Shown: one piece after another, positions 17,230 through 26,423 of the stretch
How the letters are laid out: the number at the start of each line of letters is the position of its first letter
Numbering within the stretch: position 1 is the stretch's first letter
Source: Klebsiella pneumoniae
GTDB lineage: Bacteria; Pseudomonadota; Gammaproteobacteria; Ga0077536
Reading direction: 5' to 3'
Assembly (NCBI GenBank): GCA_945861225.1
Contig: CAMATU010000016.1
Location: forward strand, 1 to 36,198
Length of the DNA stretch: 36,198 bases
Position numbers and translations under genes: made by a program
The notes under the pieces: model-generated
The model's input: only the letters and a program-made list of their open reading frames with translations
What the model was told of the DNA's origin: nothing
The model's database searches: none

Positions 17230-18384
17230 TTAGCTGTAACCCGACGCGGCTTGCACGGCCTCAAGCGCGCGTTTCTGCGCCGCGAGATCTGCTGCCTGTG
17301 CATCTAACTCAGCGGCGCGCACTTGGAGTTTGCGTGCCTCTTCGAGCAGCGCAGCCTGCTGGCCTTTCAAGTGCGTCATTTTGCTCAGCACCTGGGTGCG
17401 CAGGGCTTGCTCAGTGGTCGCAATCTTTTCATTCATCTGCCGCTCGGCGGCCTGTTTGAGCTCTGCCATGCGCGCTGCAAGTAGGCCCTCGTAGCGTTTG
17501 CGCTCGGCCTCGATCAGCTGGCGAAGCAGCAGGGTGGGAATTCCCACCGTGACGTGCGGTGTGGGCTCGGCAGGAGCTGATGCCTCGCTGGGTGCGGATT
17601 TCTCCGGTTGCGTGGCCGGCGGTGTTTCCAAGGTCGCAAAGTACGGAATCAATTCGGCGACGAAGTAGGCTTTCAGGCCGCGCTCGGCGAGCAGATAGCA
17701 ACCTAGCTCACTGGCCCGCAGATCATCGCTGTAGATCACATACGTCTGGTCAGCGTCCAGCGAATTGCGCTTGTTCCGCAACAGGATCGACGGAATATTC
17801 AAGGCCAGAGGCAGGGCTTCGCGGGCGAAGACTTCAGGCTCCCGTAAATCGATCCAGCGCGCGCCCTGTGCCACCAATTCCTGCGCCGCTTGTAAGGTGA
17901 CCGGGCTGCGCAACGGCTGGTGGATGAAGGTGGCGAAATCCTCGCCTGAGACGCGCAGCAACTGGCCTGCGGTCAGCATGCGCAAGGTGGCACTGCGGAC
18001 TGCGTTGGTGACGAGGCCCTCATCGCCAAAGCCGTCTCCTGCAACCTTTACTGTGAGCCGCACGGAGTTTAGATTCGCGCCGGCACGACAAACCTCCGCA
18101 GTGCCGGCTTTGACGATATAGAAATAGTCAGCAAACGTCCCTTGCTCGAAGATTACTTCTCCTTGTGCGACCTCAAGTTCTTCCATGCGGGACAGAATTG
18201 CGTGCACATTCGCATTTGGCAGATGCGCTAACACGCCAAAGCTGAGCGCGCGCTCAAGGCCATCGAGCTGATGCCAGTCGTCCAGGTAATTGACCTCGGG
18301 CTGGCTCTGGGGCACCCCCAAGGCGGCTTGAGTTGGCGGTTTCATCTCGCTCTTGTGCTGGTTTCCTGGATCTGGGGCGCTCAT
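17230..18384 (-). CDS. Cyclic-nucleotide-binding / rhodanese-like / coiled-coil protein
   Basis: A 384-residue cytosolic protein. Residues about 45-155 form a cNMP-binding (Crp-like) fold: FGVLAHLPNANVHAILSRME, EEL.VAQGEVIFEQGTFADYFYIV-type start, and GDGFGDEGLVTNAVRSATLR in the phosphate-cassette place. Residues about 165-250 are a rhodanese domain (ARWIDLREPEVFAREALPLA; YVIYSDDLRASELGCYLLAE). The active-site Cys is replaced by S219, so sulfur transfer is unlikely. After a Pro/Ala/Glu linker (about 255-290) the last 90 residues are a long charged helix, probably a coiled coil. No DNA-binding domain is seen. A later ATG (residue 14) is also possible. Likely a signal-sensing adaptor; its partner is unknown. 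Confidence 0.75.
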   Translation of the reverse strand: MSAPDPGNQHKSEMKPPTQAALGVPQSQPEVNYLDDWHQLDGLERALSFGVLAHLPNANVHAILSRMEELEVAQGEVIFEQGTFADYFYIVKAGTAEVCRAGANLNSVRLTVKVAGDGFGDEGLVTNAVRSATLRMLTAGQLLRVSGEDFATFIHQPLRSPVTLQAAQELVAQGARWIDLREPEVFAREALPLALNIPSILLRNKRNSLDADQTYVIYSDDLRASELGCYLLAERGLKAYFVAELIPYFATLETPPATQPEKSAPSEASAPAEPTPHVTVGIPTLLLRQLIEAERKRYEGLLAARMAELKQAAERQMNEKIATTEQALRTQVLSKMTHLKGQQAALLEEARKLQVRAAELDAQAADLAAQKRALEAVQAASGYS

Positions 18385-18594
18385 CGGGCAATCACGGCGG
18401 ACCGCGACTCGCGGATCAGGGTTGTAAGCGGCAGGTTTTGCTGATTCTTAAATACCTTGAGGTTTGCCATCGCAAATACGCTCCCAGCGCTGTCTGTCCT
18501 ACAGGCGAACTAGCAACCGCGTGGGTGAATCGGAAGTGAACCTGCGCTGCCCGCGGTTACATGCGTTAAGCGCGTTGATAGGATGGGCCTTGCG

Positions 18595-18730
18595 TGGATT
18601 GCTTCAAATTCGCTCGCAACGCCGACGATACGTAGCCTGCCGTAGAAGCGGCTTTAGCCGCGAACAGCGCTGGATCGCCCATCGCGGCTAAAGCCGCTCC
18701 TACAGTAATCAAAGCAAAGCCCGCGTGGCT
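18595..18730. repeat. 136-bp direct repeat, copy 1, with internal palindrome
   Basis: This block and the one at 18782-18917 have the same length and differ at only a few bases. Each contains an inverted pair, AAGCGGCTTTAGCCGCGAA ... GCGGCTAAAGCCGCTCCTAC, that can fold into a long stem. The stretch 18385-18594 before it shows no gene or clear signal; 18731-18781 is spacer. Confidence 0.9.
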
Positions 18731-18781
18731 TAAGCTCATCGCGGCTGAAGATTGTAAGAGCGCTACGCGCTATTATTCGAC

Positions 18782-18917
18782 TGGATTGCTTCGCGTTCGC
18801 TCGCAACGCCGACGATACGTAGCCTGCCGTAGGAGCGGCTTTAGCCGCGAACAGCGCTGGATCGCCCATCGCGGCCAAAGCCGCTCCTACAGTAATAAAA
18901 GCAAAGCGCGCGTGGCT
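18782..18917. repeat. 136-bp direct repeat, copy 2
   Basis: Second copy of the unit at 18595-18730, offset 187 bases. The GTAGGAGCGGCTTTAGCCGC palindrome type is widespread in intergenic DNA of Xanthomonadales and pseudomonads. It ends 31 bases before the dbpA start, so it makes up the upstream region and possible leader of the helicase genes. Confidence 0.9.
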
Positions 18918-18948
18918 AAAGTACGTGCCATTTGGATCTGAATTTTTC

Positions 18949-20319
18949 ATGCTGAATTTTGCTGAAATGCCGCTACTGGCGCCGCTGCAGCGTGCGCTCG
19001 TGGAAGTGAACTACGTGGCAATGACGCCAGTGCAAGCGGCGAGTCTGCCCGCGATCCTCGCCGGGCGGGATGTGACGGCGCAGGCCATGACGGGCAGCGG
19101 CAAGACCGCCGTGTTCGCGCTCGGCTTGTTATCCACCCTCGACGCCGCGCGCGCGCAGCTGCAGGGGTTGGTGTTATGCCCCACACGCGAGCTGGCCGAT
19201 CAGGTCAGCCGTGAAATCCGCCGGCTGGCGTGCTTTATCCCGAATGTCAAAGTGCTGACCTTGTGCGGTGGGATACCCGTGCGCGTTCATCTCACCTCGC
19301 TCGCGCATGCGCCGCATATTGTGGTGGGGACACCAGGGCGCGTGCTGGATCTCCTCGAACAGAATGCGTTGTCGCTTGCGAGCCTGCAGACCTTGGTACT
19401 CGATGAGGCCGATCGCATGCTGGACATGGGTTTTACTGAGGATCTCAACAAAATTATTGAGCGTGCACCAAAGGCCCGCCAGACGCTTTTATTCTCGGCG
19501 ACGATGCCGCCGCCGATTCGCGTCCTCAGCCGGCGCTATCAACAGCAAGCGCAGGAGGTGACGCTCGCGAGTGATGCGGCAGAGACATTAATCGAGCAAC
19601 ACTTTTTTGAAGTTGAGGCGGCGCACAAACCCGTCGCGCTGGCCATCCTGCTCGCCGCACGACGACCAGCTGCAGCCCTGGTCTTTTGCAATACGCGTGA
19701 CAGCGTGCGCACCGTCACCGAAAGTCTGGCCCAACGCGGCTTCTCGGTGCTCGCCCTGCATGGCGAATTGGAACAGCGCGAACGCGAAGAGATCCTGGTG
19801 CGCTTTACCAATCACAGCTGCAACGTGCTGATCGCCACCGATGTCGCTGCGCGCGGACTTGATATCAAGGAATTGGCGATGGTGATCAACTTCGATCTCG
19901 CCACTGATCCGGACACGCATCTGCACCGGATTGGGCGCACGGGACGCGCGGGGCATCAGGGCCTCGCGCTCAGTCTGTGTACGCCGTATGAAACTTTGCG
20001 TGCCGCTCAAGTGGCGCCAGCGGCAGAAAAAATCAGCTGGCAGAAGGTGTCGCTGGTGACCGACGCTACACAACCCGCAGTCGCGCCGTGCGTGACCCTG
20101 CTGGTGGACGCCGGTCGCCAGGACAAGTTGCGTCCAGGTGACTTGCTGGGCGCTCTCACGGGCGATGCGGGTGTGCCCAATGCTGCAGTAGGGAAGATCG
20201 ATGTGTTTGCCACCCGAACCTATGTCGCGGTCGCGCGTGAATGGGGTGCGCGGGCGGTGGCCGGCTTGCGCGCCGGCAAAATCAAGGGCCGCAAATTTCG
20301 CCTGCGACAGCTTGCGTAA
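18949..20319 (+). CDS. dbpA: ATP-dependent RNA helicase DbpA
   Basis: A 456-residue DEAD-box helicase that in E. coli acts on 23S rRNA helix 92 during 50S assembly. I start at ATG 18949; a GTG at 18925 would add eight residues. Q motif TPVQAASLPAIL, Walker A AMTGSGKT (K52), PTRELADQV, DEAD at 152-155, SAT, and ATDVAARGLDIK with HRIGRTGRAG. The C-terminal DbpA RNA-binding domain (about 385-456) is what gives the specific identity: VTLLVDAGRQDKLRPGDLLG, ALTGD, and the end KIKGRKFRLRQLA. rhlE follows after three bases, so the two are co-transcribed. Confidence 0.95.
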   Translation: MLNFAEMPLLAPLQRALVEVNYVAMTPVQAASLPAILAGRDVTAQAMTGSGKTAVFALGLLSTLDAARAQLQGLVLCPTRELADQVSREIRRLACFIPNVKVLTLCGGIPVRVHLTSLAHAPHIVVGTPGRVLDLLEQNALSLASLQTLVLDEADRMLDMGFTEDLNKIIERAPKARQTLLFSATMPPPIRVLSRRYQQQAQEVTLASDAAETLIEQHFFEVEAAHKPVALAILLAARRPAAALVFCNTRDSVRTVTESLAQRGFSVLALHGELEQREREEILVRFTNHSCNVLIATDVAARGLDIKELAMVINFDLATDPDTHLHRIGRTGRAGHQGLALSLCTPYETLRAAQVAPAAEKISWQKVSLVTDATQPAVAPCVTLLVDAGRQDKLRPGDLLGALTGDAGVPNAAVGKIDVFATRTYVAVAREWGARAVAGLRAGKIKGRKFRLRQLA

Positions 20320-20322
20320 CCG

Positions 20323-21627
20323 ATGCCATTTACTTCGCTAGGTTTAGCTGAACCGCTGCTGCGCGCGATTCGCGCGCAGCACTATCTCGCGCCAACGCCC
20401 ATTCAGTTGGCAGCGATTCCGCCCGCGCTGGAAGGGCGAGATGTGCGCGCCTGCGCACCAACGGGCTCCGGCAAGACAGCGGCTTTCGCCTGGCCCATCT
20501 TGCAGCAACTGCTGCAGGTACGGCGCGCCACGCCGCGCCAGACGACAGTGCTGATCCTCGCGCCGACACGTGAGCTTGCGATGCAGATCGCCGACGCGAT
20601 CCGCGCGTATGCGACGTACCTGCCGGACTCGATCAAGATTGCGGCGGTGTTCGGCGGGGTCTCGATCAATCCGCAGATGATGGCCTTGCGCGGCGGCGCG
20701 GAGGTGGTGGTGGCGACCCCGGGCCGCTTGTTGGATCTGGTTGATCACCATGCCCTGCAGCTCGACACCGTCACCACACTCGTGCTCGATGAAGCGGACA
20801 AGCTCTTGGAGCTGGGATTTGCGGAGGAACTTGCGCGCGTCATGGCCCTGCTGCAGCGGCCGCGACAGACCTGGTTATTCTCCGCGACCTATCCGCCCGC
20901 CGTGCAAGCGCTGGCTGCGCTATTGCTGCGCGAACCCGCGTGTATCGACATTGAAGGAACCTTGGCGACTACGCCCGAGATCACGCAACGCGCGATTGCG
21001 GTGGATACGGCACGCCGCACGCCACTATTGCGACATCTAATCGAGCATCACGCATGGTCGCGAGTGCTGGTATTTGTGGCGACCAAATACACCACCGAAC
21101 ACGTGGCCGAGAAATTGCGCCGCGCCGGCCTTAACGCCGCGCCATTTCACGGCGAACTCAGCCAGGGTGCACGCACGCAAACCCTGGCCGATTTCAAGAC
21201 CTCGAAGTTGCGGGTGGTGGTGGCGACCGATGTCGCCGCCCGCGGCATCGATATCGCGCAACTGCCAGCGGTAGTGAACTACGATTTGCCGCGCTCGGCC
21301 GTCGACTATATTCATCGTATTGGACGTACCGGGCGGGCCGGGGAAGTGGGGGTCGCGGTGAGCTTTGTGAGCGCGGCAAGTGAGGCGCATTTTCGCCTGA
21401 TCGAAAAACGCAATCACCTCGCGTTGCCACGCGAAATCATTGCCGGCTTTGAGCCGTTGGAGGTCGCGCCGCCCCTGCCGAGCGCAGTGGAGGAGCCTGG
21501 GACCGGCGGCATAAAAGGGCATCGCAAGAGCAAGAAGGACAAATTGCGCGAAGCAGGCTTGAAGCCACCCGCTGCCAAGCCGGTGTGGACGAGATATGCG
21601 CCCAAACCGGATCCGCAGGCGCCCTGA
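20323..21627 (+). CDS. rhlE: DEAD-box RNA helicase, RhlE type
   Basis: A 434-residue helicase, three bases behind dbpA. Motifs: the FTSLGLAEPLLRAIRAQHY start with TPIQLAAIP (Q motif), PTGSGKTAAFAWP (K51), PTRELAMQIA, VATPGRLLDLVDHHAL, DEAD at 156-159, SATYP, ATDVAARGIDIAQLP and HRIGRTGRAG. The tail after about residue 380 is rich in Lys, Pro and Ala with no folded RNA-binding domain, as in RhlE. The family remodels rRNA precursors and structured mRNA. No ribosome-binding site is visible, so it may depend on translation of dbpA. Confidence 0.9.
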   Translation: MPFTSLGLAEPLLRAIRAQHYLAPTPIQLAAIPPALEGRDVRACAPTGSGKTAAFAWPILQQLLQVRRATPRQTTVLILAPTRELAMQIADAIRAYATYLPDSIKIAAVFGGVSINPQMMALRGGAEVVVATPGRLLDLVDHHALQLDTVTTLVLDEADKLLELGFAEELARVMALLQRPRQTWLFSATYPPAVQALAALLLREPACIDIEGTLATTPEITQRAIAVDTARRTPLLRHLIEHHAWSRVLVFVATKYTTEHVAEKLRRAGLNAAPFHGELSQGARTQTLADFKTSKLRVVVATDVAARGIDIAQLPAVVNYDLPRSAVDYIHRIGRTGRAGEVGVAVSFVSAASEAHFRLIEKRNHLALPREIIAGFEPLEVAPPLPSAVEEPGTGGIKGHRKSKKDKLREAGLKPPAAKPVWTRYAPKPDPQAP

Positions 21628-21638
21628 GGCGAAGCTCT

Positions 21639-21669
21639 GCCCGTCGTTGCGCTCCTTGCAACGACGGGC
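21639..21669 (+). other. Strong hairpin after rhlE without a U-run
   Basis: A perfect 12-base stem (GCCCGTCGTTGC and its complement) closes a seven-base loop, twelve bases after the rhlE stop. What follows is TAGCGGA rather than T-rich, so it is not a canonical intrinsic terminator. It may stabilise the 3' end of the helicase message or stop transcription with Rho. Confidence 0.5.
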
Positions 21670-21783
21670 TAGCGGAGACCGCCGCGCCGATTACCCTCGA
21701 ACTCAGCGCCAGACACGGCTATCATGGCGCACTGCCGCAATTTGCTTCGTCCGTTCAACTTTCTTTCGTTTTGGAATTCACCC

Positions 21784-23409
21784 GTGCTGTGTACCGCCAA
21801 TGTCACCATTCAATTTGGTGCTAAACCCTTGTTCGAAAACGTGTCGGTCAAATTTGGCCAGGGCAACCGCTATGGTCTGATCGGGGCCAACGGCTGTGGC
21901 AAATCCACCCTGATGAAAATTCTCGGCGGCGAACTCAAGCCCACCGCCGGCAATGTCTCGCTGGATCCGAACGAGCGGCTCGGCAAATTGCGCCAGGACC
22001 AGTTCGCGTTTGAAGAATGCACCGTGCTGAACACCGTGATCATGGGCCATGAGGCGCTGTGGCAGGTGAAGGAGGCGCGCGACCGCCTGTACGCACTCGA
22101 GGCCATGAGTGAAGCAGAAGGTATGCAGGTGGCGGAATTGGAAGTGCGCTTTGCAGAGCTCGATGGCTACACCTGCGAAGCGCGCGCCGGTGAATTGTTG
22201 ATGGGCGTCGGTATTCCGATTGAACAACACGCAGGTCCCATGAGCCAGGTCGCCCCAGGCTGGAAATTGCGCGTGTTGTTGGCGCAGGCGTTGTTCGGCG
22301 ACCCCGATATTTTGCTGCTGGACGAGCCGACCAACAACCTGGACATCAACGCCATTCGCTGGCTCGAAGAAATGCTCAATCAGCGTGAGTGCACGATGGT
22401 GATCGTCTCGCATGACCGCCATTTCCTGAACAGCGTGTGCACGCACATGGCCGATCTTGATTACGGCGAGCTGCGCCTGTATCCCGGCAACTACGACGAT
22501 TACATGATTGCCTCGACCGAAGTGCGCGAGCGCATGATGAATAACAATGCGAAAAAACTCACACAGATCGAAGATCTCAAACATTTCGTAAGCCGCTTCT
22601 CGGCCAACGCCTCCAAGGCGAAGCAAGCCACCTCGCGCGCGCGCCAAATCGAGAAGATAAAACTCGAGGACGTGAAGCCCTCCAGTCGCGTGAATCCGTA
22701 TATTCGCTTCGACCAGGACAAGAAGCTGCACCGCCTGGCCTTGGAGGTCGAGCATCTGGCCAAGGGTTTCGACGGCCAGACCCTGTTCAAGAATCTGAAT
22801 TTAATGATCGCGGTGGGTGAGCGCGTCGCCATCATTGGCCCGAACGGGATTGGTAAGACCACCTTACTCAATTGCCTGGAAGGCAGCGTGACGCCGGACC
22901 GTGGCACCGTGAAATGGTCGGAGAACACCAGCCTCGGTTATGTGCGCCAGAATCGCAGCAATGATTTCGAACACGATCTCAATCTTTTCGAGTGGATGAA
23001 CCAGTGGCGCCAGAAAAATGATGACGACCAGGGAATTCGCGCGGTGCTGGGGCGTTTGTTGTTTTCCAAAGACGACAGCCTCAAGTCCGTGAAAGTGATT
23101 TCGGGCGGTGAAGAAGCGCGTATGCTCTTCGGCAAGGTTATGCTGAGCAAACCGAATATTCTGCTGCTCGATGAACCGACCAACCATTTGGATATGGAAT
23201 CGATTGAGTCGCTGAATCTCGCGTTGGAGAACTATCCCGGCACTTTGATTTTCGTGAGCCATGATCGCGAGTTTGTGTCTTCACTCGCGACCCGTGTGAT
23301 CGAGATGAGCCCCAGCGGCATCGTTGATTTTCGGGGCACCTACGATGAATATCTGCAATCGCGCGGCTTGGAAAAAGCCGCACCCCGGCGGGTGCCCGCG
23401 AAGGGCTAG
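21784..23409 (+). CDS. ybiT: ABC-F family ATPase YbiT
   Basis: Two ABC domains on one chain of 541 residues with no membrane part, so a ribosome-associated ABC-F protein rather than a transporter. I take GTG 21784 as start: the protein then opens (M)[19 protein letters not shown] exactly like E. coli YbiT (530 residues), and GGA lies eight bases upstream. Walker [13 protein letters not shown] and the first [20 protein letters not shown], the linker with [20 protein letters not shown] (typical of this subgroup), then the second [25 protein letters not shown] and [19 protein letters not shown]. The signature of the first half is [19 protein letters not shown], lacking SGG, as in E. coli. Confidence 0.93.
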   Translation: MLCTANVTIQFGAKPLFENVSVKFGQGNRYGLIGANGCGKSTLMKILGGELKPTAGNVSLDPNERLGKLRQDQFAFEECTVLNTVIMGHEALWQVKEARDRLYALEAMSEAEGMQVAELEVRFAELDGYTCEARAGELLMGVGIPIEQHAGPMSQVAPGWKLRVLLAQALFGDPDILLLDEPTNNLDINAIRWLEEMLNQRECTMVIVSHDRHFLNSVCTHMADLDYGELRLYPGNYDDYMIASTEVRERMMNNNAKKLTQIEDLKHFVSRFSANASKAKQATSRARQIEKIKLEDVKPSSRVNPYIRFDQDKKLHRLALEVEHLAKGFDGQTLFKNLNLMIAVGERVAIIGPNGIGKTTLLNCLEGSVTPDRGTVKWSENTSLGYVRQNRSNDFEHDLNLFEWMNQWRQKNDDDQGIRAVLGRLLFSKDDSLKSVKVISGGEEARMLFGKVMLSKPNILLLDEPTNHLDMESIESLNLALENYPGTLIFVSHDREFVSSLATRVIEMSPSGIVDFRGTYDEYLQSRGLEKAAPRRVPAKG

Positions 23410-23428
23410 TACCAGGAGCGGCATACCG

Positions 23429-24853
23429 TTGAGAGACCGTGTGCCAAGCGAGAGGAAAGTCGCCCGCTGCATGACGGTGCTGCTCACGGCAGCGCTCGCT
23501 GGCTGCGCGACACTGCCCGCAGACCGCGGCCTTGGAGATCTCCAAAAGCTCGTCGCGGATCACGGCGGTCCCGCGCTACCCGCCGCTGACGCGACACAAA
23601 ACGCCTGGATCAATGAATTACTGCAGCGGCCGCTGGCCGCCCGCGACGCGGCGCGCATCGCGCTGGTGAACAATCCCCGAATTCGTGGTGAATACGCGCG
23701 ACTCGGGATCGCGAGCGCAGATGTCTATGACGCCGGTCGACTATCGAATCCACGCTTCTCGACCTCTGTCCGGAACTCAAATGCCACCGGTGCCGCGGAT
23801 CAAGTCACGTTCGGACTCGCACAGAGCTTTAGCGATCTGTTGCTGCTGCGTGCGCGCAGCCGGCTCGCGAGCGGAGAATTTGCACGCGCGAAGCAACAGA
23901 CGGCCCAGGCAATTCTGAATTTCGTCGGTGAGGTCGAAGTCGCTTACTTCACGTATGCTGGCGCCCAACAAGTGGCGGCCATGCGGGCCAAGATTGCGGA
24001 CGCCGCTGCGGCTTCCGCTGAGCTCGCGCGACGACTGTTCGACGCCGGGAACTTGAGTGCGCGCGAGTTGGCCCAAGAGCAAAGTGCCGCCAGCGCGGCG
24101 AAGCTAGGCGCGCTGCAGGCGACCTTCGAACAGCGTGCAGCACAGGCTATCGTGAATGAAACCCTCGGCTTGGGCGCTGGCTCGCCGGACTGGCAAGCAG
24201 CGAGTGCGCTGCCGGTGCCCCTGGGGCCGGAAGACGCCCTCGCCGAACTCCTGCCGCTCGCTGCGCAGTCGCGGCTGGATCTGGCCGCCCAACGCAGCGA
24301 GGTGAAGTTACTCGCCGACGCACTTAAGTTAACGCGGCGCTACCGCTATCTCGCGTCAGTGGAAGTGGGTGTCGAGACCGAGCGTGAAACGGACCGCTCG
24401 CGGATCACTGGACCTACCTTGTCCCTGGAGCTTCCGATCTTCAATCAGGGCGCGGGCAAAGTCGCGCGCGCGGAGGGACTCCTCGCAGCGGCCGAAAGTA
24501 CCTTGGCGACGCTCGAGATCACGGTTGCAAATAGCGTGACATTGGCCGCAGAGCGCATGCATGCCGCGCGCGAGCGCGCGGAACTGCTCCGCACTGAGCT
24601 AATCCCGCAACGGGAAGACGTGGTCAAGACCACCCAGCAGGAAGTGAACTACATGTTGGCTGGACAATTCACGTTGCTGTTGGTCAAACAGCAAGCGTAT
24701 GACGCTTATCAACAGTATCTGGAAGCCCTGCGCGATTATTGGATCGCGCGCGCTGAACTCACCCGTGCAGTGGGTGCGCGACTCCCGAGTGAGGCGTCGG
24801 CAGCGAGTATGGACACCGCCGCGCCCGCTCCCCAACCCGGAGAGAATCCATGA
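23429..24853 (+). CDS. TolC/CusC-like outer-membrane efflux lipoprotein
   Basis: About 474 residues from TTG 23429, which has AGGAG ten bases upstream; GTG 23441 or ATG 23471 are alternatives. The signal has basic residues then MTVLLTAALAGC, so Cys26 would be lipid-modified. The body is two OEP repeats: ALVNNPRIRGEYARLGIASA, FGLAQSFSDLLLLRARSRLA and the second-half SLELPIFNQGAGKVARAEGL. Unlike the channel at 14370 it is not next to an RND pump. The stop overlaps the start of the multicopper oxidase (ATGA), so the two are made together and probably serve in copper or metal tolerance. The efflux pump it serves is not in the window. Confidence 0.85.
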   Translation: MRDRVPSERKVARCMTVLLTAALAGCATLPADRGLGDLQKLVADHGGPALPAADATQNAWINELLQRPLAARDAARIALVNNPRIRGEYARLGIASADVYDAGRLSNPRFSTSVRNSNATGAADQVTFGLAQSFSDLLLLRARSRLASGEFARAKQQTAQAILNFVGEVEVAYFTYAGAQQVAAMRAKIADAAAASAELARRLFDAGNLSARELAQEQSAASAAKLGALQATFEQRAAQAIVNETLGLGAGSPDWQAASALPVPLGPEDALAELLPLAAQSRLDLAAQRSEVKLLADALKLTRRYRYLASVEVGVETERETDRSRITGPTLSLELPIFNQGAGKVARAEGLLAAAESTLATLEITVANSVTLAAERMHAARERAELLRTELIPQREDVVKTTQQEVNYMLAGQFTLLLVKQQAYDAYQQYLEALRDYWIARAELTRAVGARLPSEASAASMDTAAPAPQPGENP

Positions 24854-26199
24854 TCACGCGCCGAAAGTTATTGTCATTGAGTGCGCTCGGCGGGCTTGGT
24901 AGCGTGCTGGCGAAAAACGAAGTGGCGGCGCGCGAAGCCACCACAGCGGTGACGCCTGCCGCCACGACCGACGCTGCTGCGGTCACTGTGCACACCTTAA
25001 ATGGGTGGACCTTGCCCGCGCGCTGGCGCGCTGGCGCAAAAGAATTTCATCTCGTCGCGGAAGAAGTCGAACACGAATTTGCGCCGGGCTGCAGAGCCAA
25101 ATGCTGGGGTTATAACGGCACGACACCCGGTCCCACGCTGGAGGCGGTGGAGGGTGATCGCGTACGCATTTATGTGACGAATCGCCTCGGCGAGGAGACC
25201 TCGGTGCACTGGCACGGACTTATTCTGCCGAGCGGCATGGATGGCATCAGTGGTTTGTCGCAGCCGCCGATTAAACCGGGTGAAACTTTTGTCTACGAGT
25301 TCACCTTGCAACAGCACGGCACGCATATGTATCACCCGCACGCCGACGAAATGGTGCAGATGGCAGTCGGCATGATGGGCATGTTCATCATCCATCCGCG
25401 CGCTGGCGAGCCGCAACCGATTGCTCGCGACTACTGTTTACTGCTGCACAACTGGGCGCTGCATCCCGGCACCTATCGGCCGGATCCTTCAATCATGACC
25501 GAGTTCGATTTGTGGTCGATGAACAGTAAGGTGTTCCCGGCGATCGCGCCGCTCGTCGCCCGCACAGGCGAGCGCGTGCGCATCCGCATTGGCAATCTCT
25601 CGATGCATGAGCACCCGATGCACCTGCACGGCGTGCAGTTTGAAGTGACGGGTGGCGACGGCGGCCGTTGGCCGCGCGCGCAATGGCGGCGTGAAGTGAC
25701 GGAAGTCGTTGGCGTCGGGCAGACCCGCGATATTGAATTCGTGGCGGTGGCCGGGGATTGGGCCTTTCACTGCCATAAATCGCACCACACGATGAATGCC
25801 ATGGGCCACGGCATTCCCAATGTGCTGGGTGTCGATCAAACGGGTGTGGCGCAAGATATCCGCGCCTTGCTTCCGGGCTACATGGCGATGGGGCGGCACG
25901 GCATGTCGGAACACAGCGGACATCTCGCAATGGGCATGTTGGAGGGACCGGTGAACACCTTGCCGATGATGACGGGTGACGGCCCTTTTGGTGCGCTAGA
26001 TATGGGCGGCATGTTCACGGTGGTTAAAGTGCGTGACGATCTTGCGCAAGGGGATTACCGCGATCCGGGCTGGTATACGAATCCTCCCGGCACTGTGGCG
26101 CGCTGTATCAGCAATGATCCCAATTTTGGCGCGCCGGTGCGCCGCGTAGAGATTTCAAAACCCGCAATGCCTAACCCAGCACCAGACAGCAGCGGATAA
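24850..26199 (+). CDS. Tat-exported multicopper oxidase with two cupredoxin domains and a Met-rich tail
   Basis: A 449-residue periplasmic oxidase. The N-terminus MITRRKLLSLSALGGLGSVL is a twin-arginine signal, so it is exported folded. Copper ligands: HWHG (H120, H122), HPHADEM in domain 1, HEHPMHLHG (H255, H258, H260) and HCHKSHHTMNAM (C308, H313 and axial M318 for type 1 copper) in domain 2. Three-domain laccases are longer and place the last motif near residue 490; here two domains suffice, with type 1 copper only in the second. About 120 residues follow, rich in Met, His and Gly (GYMAMGRHGMSEHSGHLAMG). GGAGAG precedes the ATG, which overlaps the efflux lipoprotein gene by four bases. Cuprous oxidation is likely. 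Confidence 0.9.
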   Translation: MITRRKLLSLSALGGLGSVLAKNEVAAREATTAVTPAATTDAAAVTVHTLNGWTLPARWRAGAKEFHLVAEEVEHEFAPGCRAKCWGYNGTTPGPTLEAVEGDRVRIYVTNRLGEETSVHWHGLILPSGMDGISGLSQPPIKPGETFVYEFTLQQHGTHMYHPHADEMVQMAVGMMGMFIIHPRAGEPQPIARDYCLLLHNWALHPGTYRPDPSIMTEFDLWSMNSKVFPAIAPLVARTGERVRIRIGNLSMHEHPMHLHGVQFEVTGGDGGRWPRAQWRREVTEVVGVGQTRDIEFVAVAGDWAFHCHKSHHTMNAMGHGIPNVLGVDQTGVAQDIRALLPGYMAMGRHGMSEHSGHLAMGMLEGPVNTLPMMTGDGPFGALDMGGMFTVVKVRDDLAQGDYRDPGWYTNPPGTVARCISNDPNFGAPVRRVEISKPAMPNPAPDSSG

Positions 26200-26223
26200 A
26201 AAGCACTCAGCTGTAGCGACGTT

Positions 26224-26251
26224 GGGCGGAAAAGCGTAGTGCCTTCCGCCG
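26224..26251. repeat. Solo arm of the GGGCGGAAAAGCG palindromic repeat
   Basis: These 28 bases match one arm of the elements at 6963-7150 and 9805-9918 with few changes, but no inverted partner is found nearby. It looks like a decayed or half element. Confidence 0.75.
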
Positions 26252-26321
26252 AATGGACAATCGCGCGACCACCAATGCGCATCCGATCCCGGCGCCTTCG
26301 ACCAGAGTGCTTAGTCTTCGT

Positions 26322-26398
26322 AGGTCGGGTTAGCGCAGCGTAACCCGACATTGCGCCGTCGGTCAGATGTCGGATTACGCTGCGCTTATCCGACCTAT
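26322..26398. repeat. Paired palindromic intergenic repeat (TAGGTCGGGTTAGCGCAGCG type)
   Basis: Inverted arms 26322-26351 and 26369-26398 match over 30 bases with three differences and a 17-base spacer. As it lies between two convergent genes it could also act as a bidirectional RNA-end structure. A related element is at 32807-32882. Confidence 0.88.
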
Positions 26399-26423
26399 GG
26401 GATAACGAGTCCCGGAGTAATCG

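Noticed and set aside
21639..21669. Intrinsic terminator after rhlE
   Set aside because: Strong stem but no U-run follows, so only a hairpin is reported.
21778..22755. 325-codon open frame antisense to ybiT
   Set aside because: It is a mirror of the GC-rich codon pattern of ybiT, which is full-length and recognised; the antisense product has no family features.
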